DNA from: Oleiagrimonas sp036379395
GTDB lineage: Bacteria > Pseudomonadota > Gammaproteobacteria > Xanthomonadales > Rhodanobacteraceae
Assembly: GCA_036379395.1 (NCBI GenBank)
Contig: DASVGR010000013.1
Location: 1 to 5,707 of the forward strand
Reading direction: 5' to 3'
Length of the DNA: 5,707 nt
Every line of letters begins with the position of its first letter. The first letter of the stretch is position 1. Positions 5,025 through 5,707 of the stretch are shown here, in pieces. The notes under the pieces are model-generated. The model was not told the origin of the DNA. It did not search any database and saw only the letters and a program-made list of their open reading frames with translations. Made by a program: the position numbers and the translations under genes.

Positions 5025-5707
5025 ATGCCGCGCGCATGGTGGCTGGCATGCTTGTGCCTGGCCCTGCTGGGGCTGGTGCCGACGGCGCGGGCTTCCGGCG
5101 TCTACCGTTGCCTGGGGGCCGCGGGACAACCGATTTTCACCAGCCAGCCGGCGGCCTACAGCCATTGCAAGCCGATCGCGGTGAATCCACAGAAGGCCAT
5201 TTCGCGCTACACCGGGCCGCGCAGCGGCAAATCGGGCGTCGTGTTGCGCGGTTCGGTCTATCGGGTGGAGCGTGCCGACGGTTCGGTCGAATACACCAAC
5301 GTCAAGCCACGGCACGGGCGCGCGCACAAGGTCACGCGCTTGTTCAACTACATCGACAGCTGCTACGCCTGTGCGCTGCGTTCCACCATCGACTGGCACA
5401 CCGTGCCGCTCCATTTGACGGCCTATCACGATGCGGTGTCGGCGGCGGCCGAAGCTTCGGGCGTGCAGCCGGCCTTCCTGCGCGCCATCATCCACGCCGA
5501 AAGCGGCTTCAATCCGCAGGCGATGTCGGACAAGGGCGCGCAGGGCCTGATGCAGCTGATGCCGGCCACGGCAAGTTCCATGGGCGTGGCCGATGCGTTT
5601 GACGCGACACAGAACATCGAAGGCGGAGCGCGTTATCTGGCCGAGCTGCTCAAGCAATTCCACGGCAACCGCAAGCTCGCGGCCGCGGCTTACAACGCGG
5701 GTCCGAA
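5025..5707 (+). CDS. Secreted lytic transglycosylase (SLT/GH23 type), first 227 residues, cut by window edge
   Basis: Known role: cleaves the MurNAc-GlcNAc bond of peptidoglycan in the periplasm, forming 1,6-anhydroMurNAc. Seen: a signal peptide (MPRAWWLACLCLALLGLVPT, then ARA, likely cut at residue 23). Two short DUF4124-like motifs follow, VYRCLGAAGQPIFTSQP (26-42) and VYRVERADGSVEYTNVKP (77-94), then a CYAC pair (113-116). The SLT domain begins near 132, with AIIHAESGFNP (catalytic Glu159), GAQGLMQLMPATA (171-183), NIEGGARYLAELL (197-209) and the AYNAGP motif (222-227) at the window edge. The ATG at 5025 is chosen because it places the signal peptide at the N-terminus. No clear Shine-Dalgarno precedes it; an in-frame GTG at 4980, right after AAGGGGAA, would add 15 residues. 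It is divergent from miaB, with its 5' end meeting the longest possible miaB frame at a shared CATG. Domain assignment is certain; the subfamily and any gene name are not. Confidence 0.92.
   Translation, partial: MPRAWWLACLCLALLGLVPTARASGVYRCLGAAGQPIFTSQPAAYSHCKPIAVNPQKAISRYTGPRSGKSGVVLRGSVYRVERADGSVEYTNVKPRHGRAHKVTRLFNYIDSCYACALRSTIDWHTVPLHLTAYHDAVSAAAEASGVQPAFLRAIIHAESGFNPQAMSDKGAQGLMQLMPATASSMGVADAFDATQNIEGGARYLAELLKQFHGNRKLAAAAYNAGP

Noticed and set aside
4863..5663. 266-codon minus-strand open frame opposite the transglycosylase
   Set aside because: The plus strand here encodes a signal peptide and clear SLT motifs; the antisense product has no recognisable features.

Overview
The window looks like chromosomal DNA of a moderately high-GC gammaproteobacterium, most likely order Xanthomonadales (possibly Rhodanobacteraceae). 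The evidence is the gene order miaB, ybeZ (PhoH-like), ybeY, corC on one strand, YbeY and MiaB sequences of the type I recall from that order, and a divergent secreted lytic transglycosylase next to miaB. The family placement is inference from memory, not from a search.

Layout from right to left, following minus-strand transcription. At the right edge (5025 to the end) a secreted lytic transglycosylase runs rightward and is cut by the window. A gap of about 196 bp (4829-5024) separates it from the leftward operon. That operon holds miaB (3494-4828, tRNA ms2i6A37 methylthiotransferase), ybeZ (2497-3492, PhoH-family ATPase) and ybeY (2017-2493, zinc-dependent rRNA-processing endonuclease). The three are packed 1-3 nt apart and all serve RNA maturation or translation quality. 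corC (1-389, CBS-domain protein) ends the cluster at the left edge and is partial.

The unusual part is between ybeY and corC. A gene for an unrecognised 400-residue exported protein (599-1801), with its own 215-bp leader, sits there. It is followed by a second, truncated copy of the 3' end of ybeY (431-598). The complete and truncated copies share an 81-bp perfectly identical direct repeat (2039-2119 and 450-530), with abrupt divergence on both sides. The simplest reading is that the 1,589-bp unit entered, or was duplicated, by recombination inside the ybeY 3' end. This left an intact ybeY with a replaced C-terminal tail upstream and an orphan 3' fragment next to corC. The leader of the exported-protein gene carries a CRP/Clp-like palindrome, a hairpin and a good ribosome binding site, so the cargo gene could be independently regulated.

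I see no transposase, integrase, tRNA, rRNA or CRISPR array. Apart from the inserted unit, the window is ordinary housekeeping DNA.
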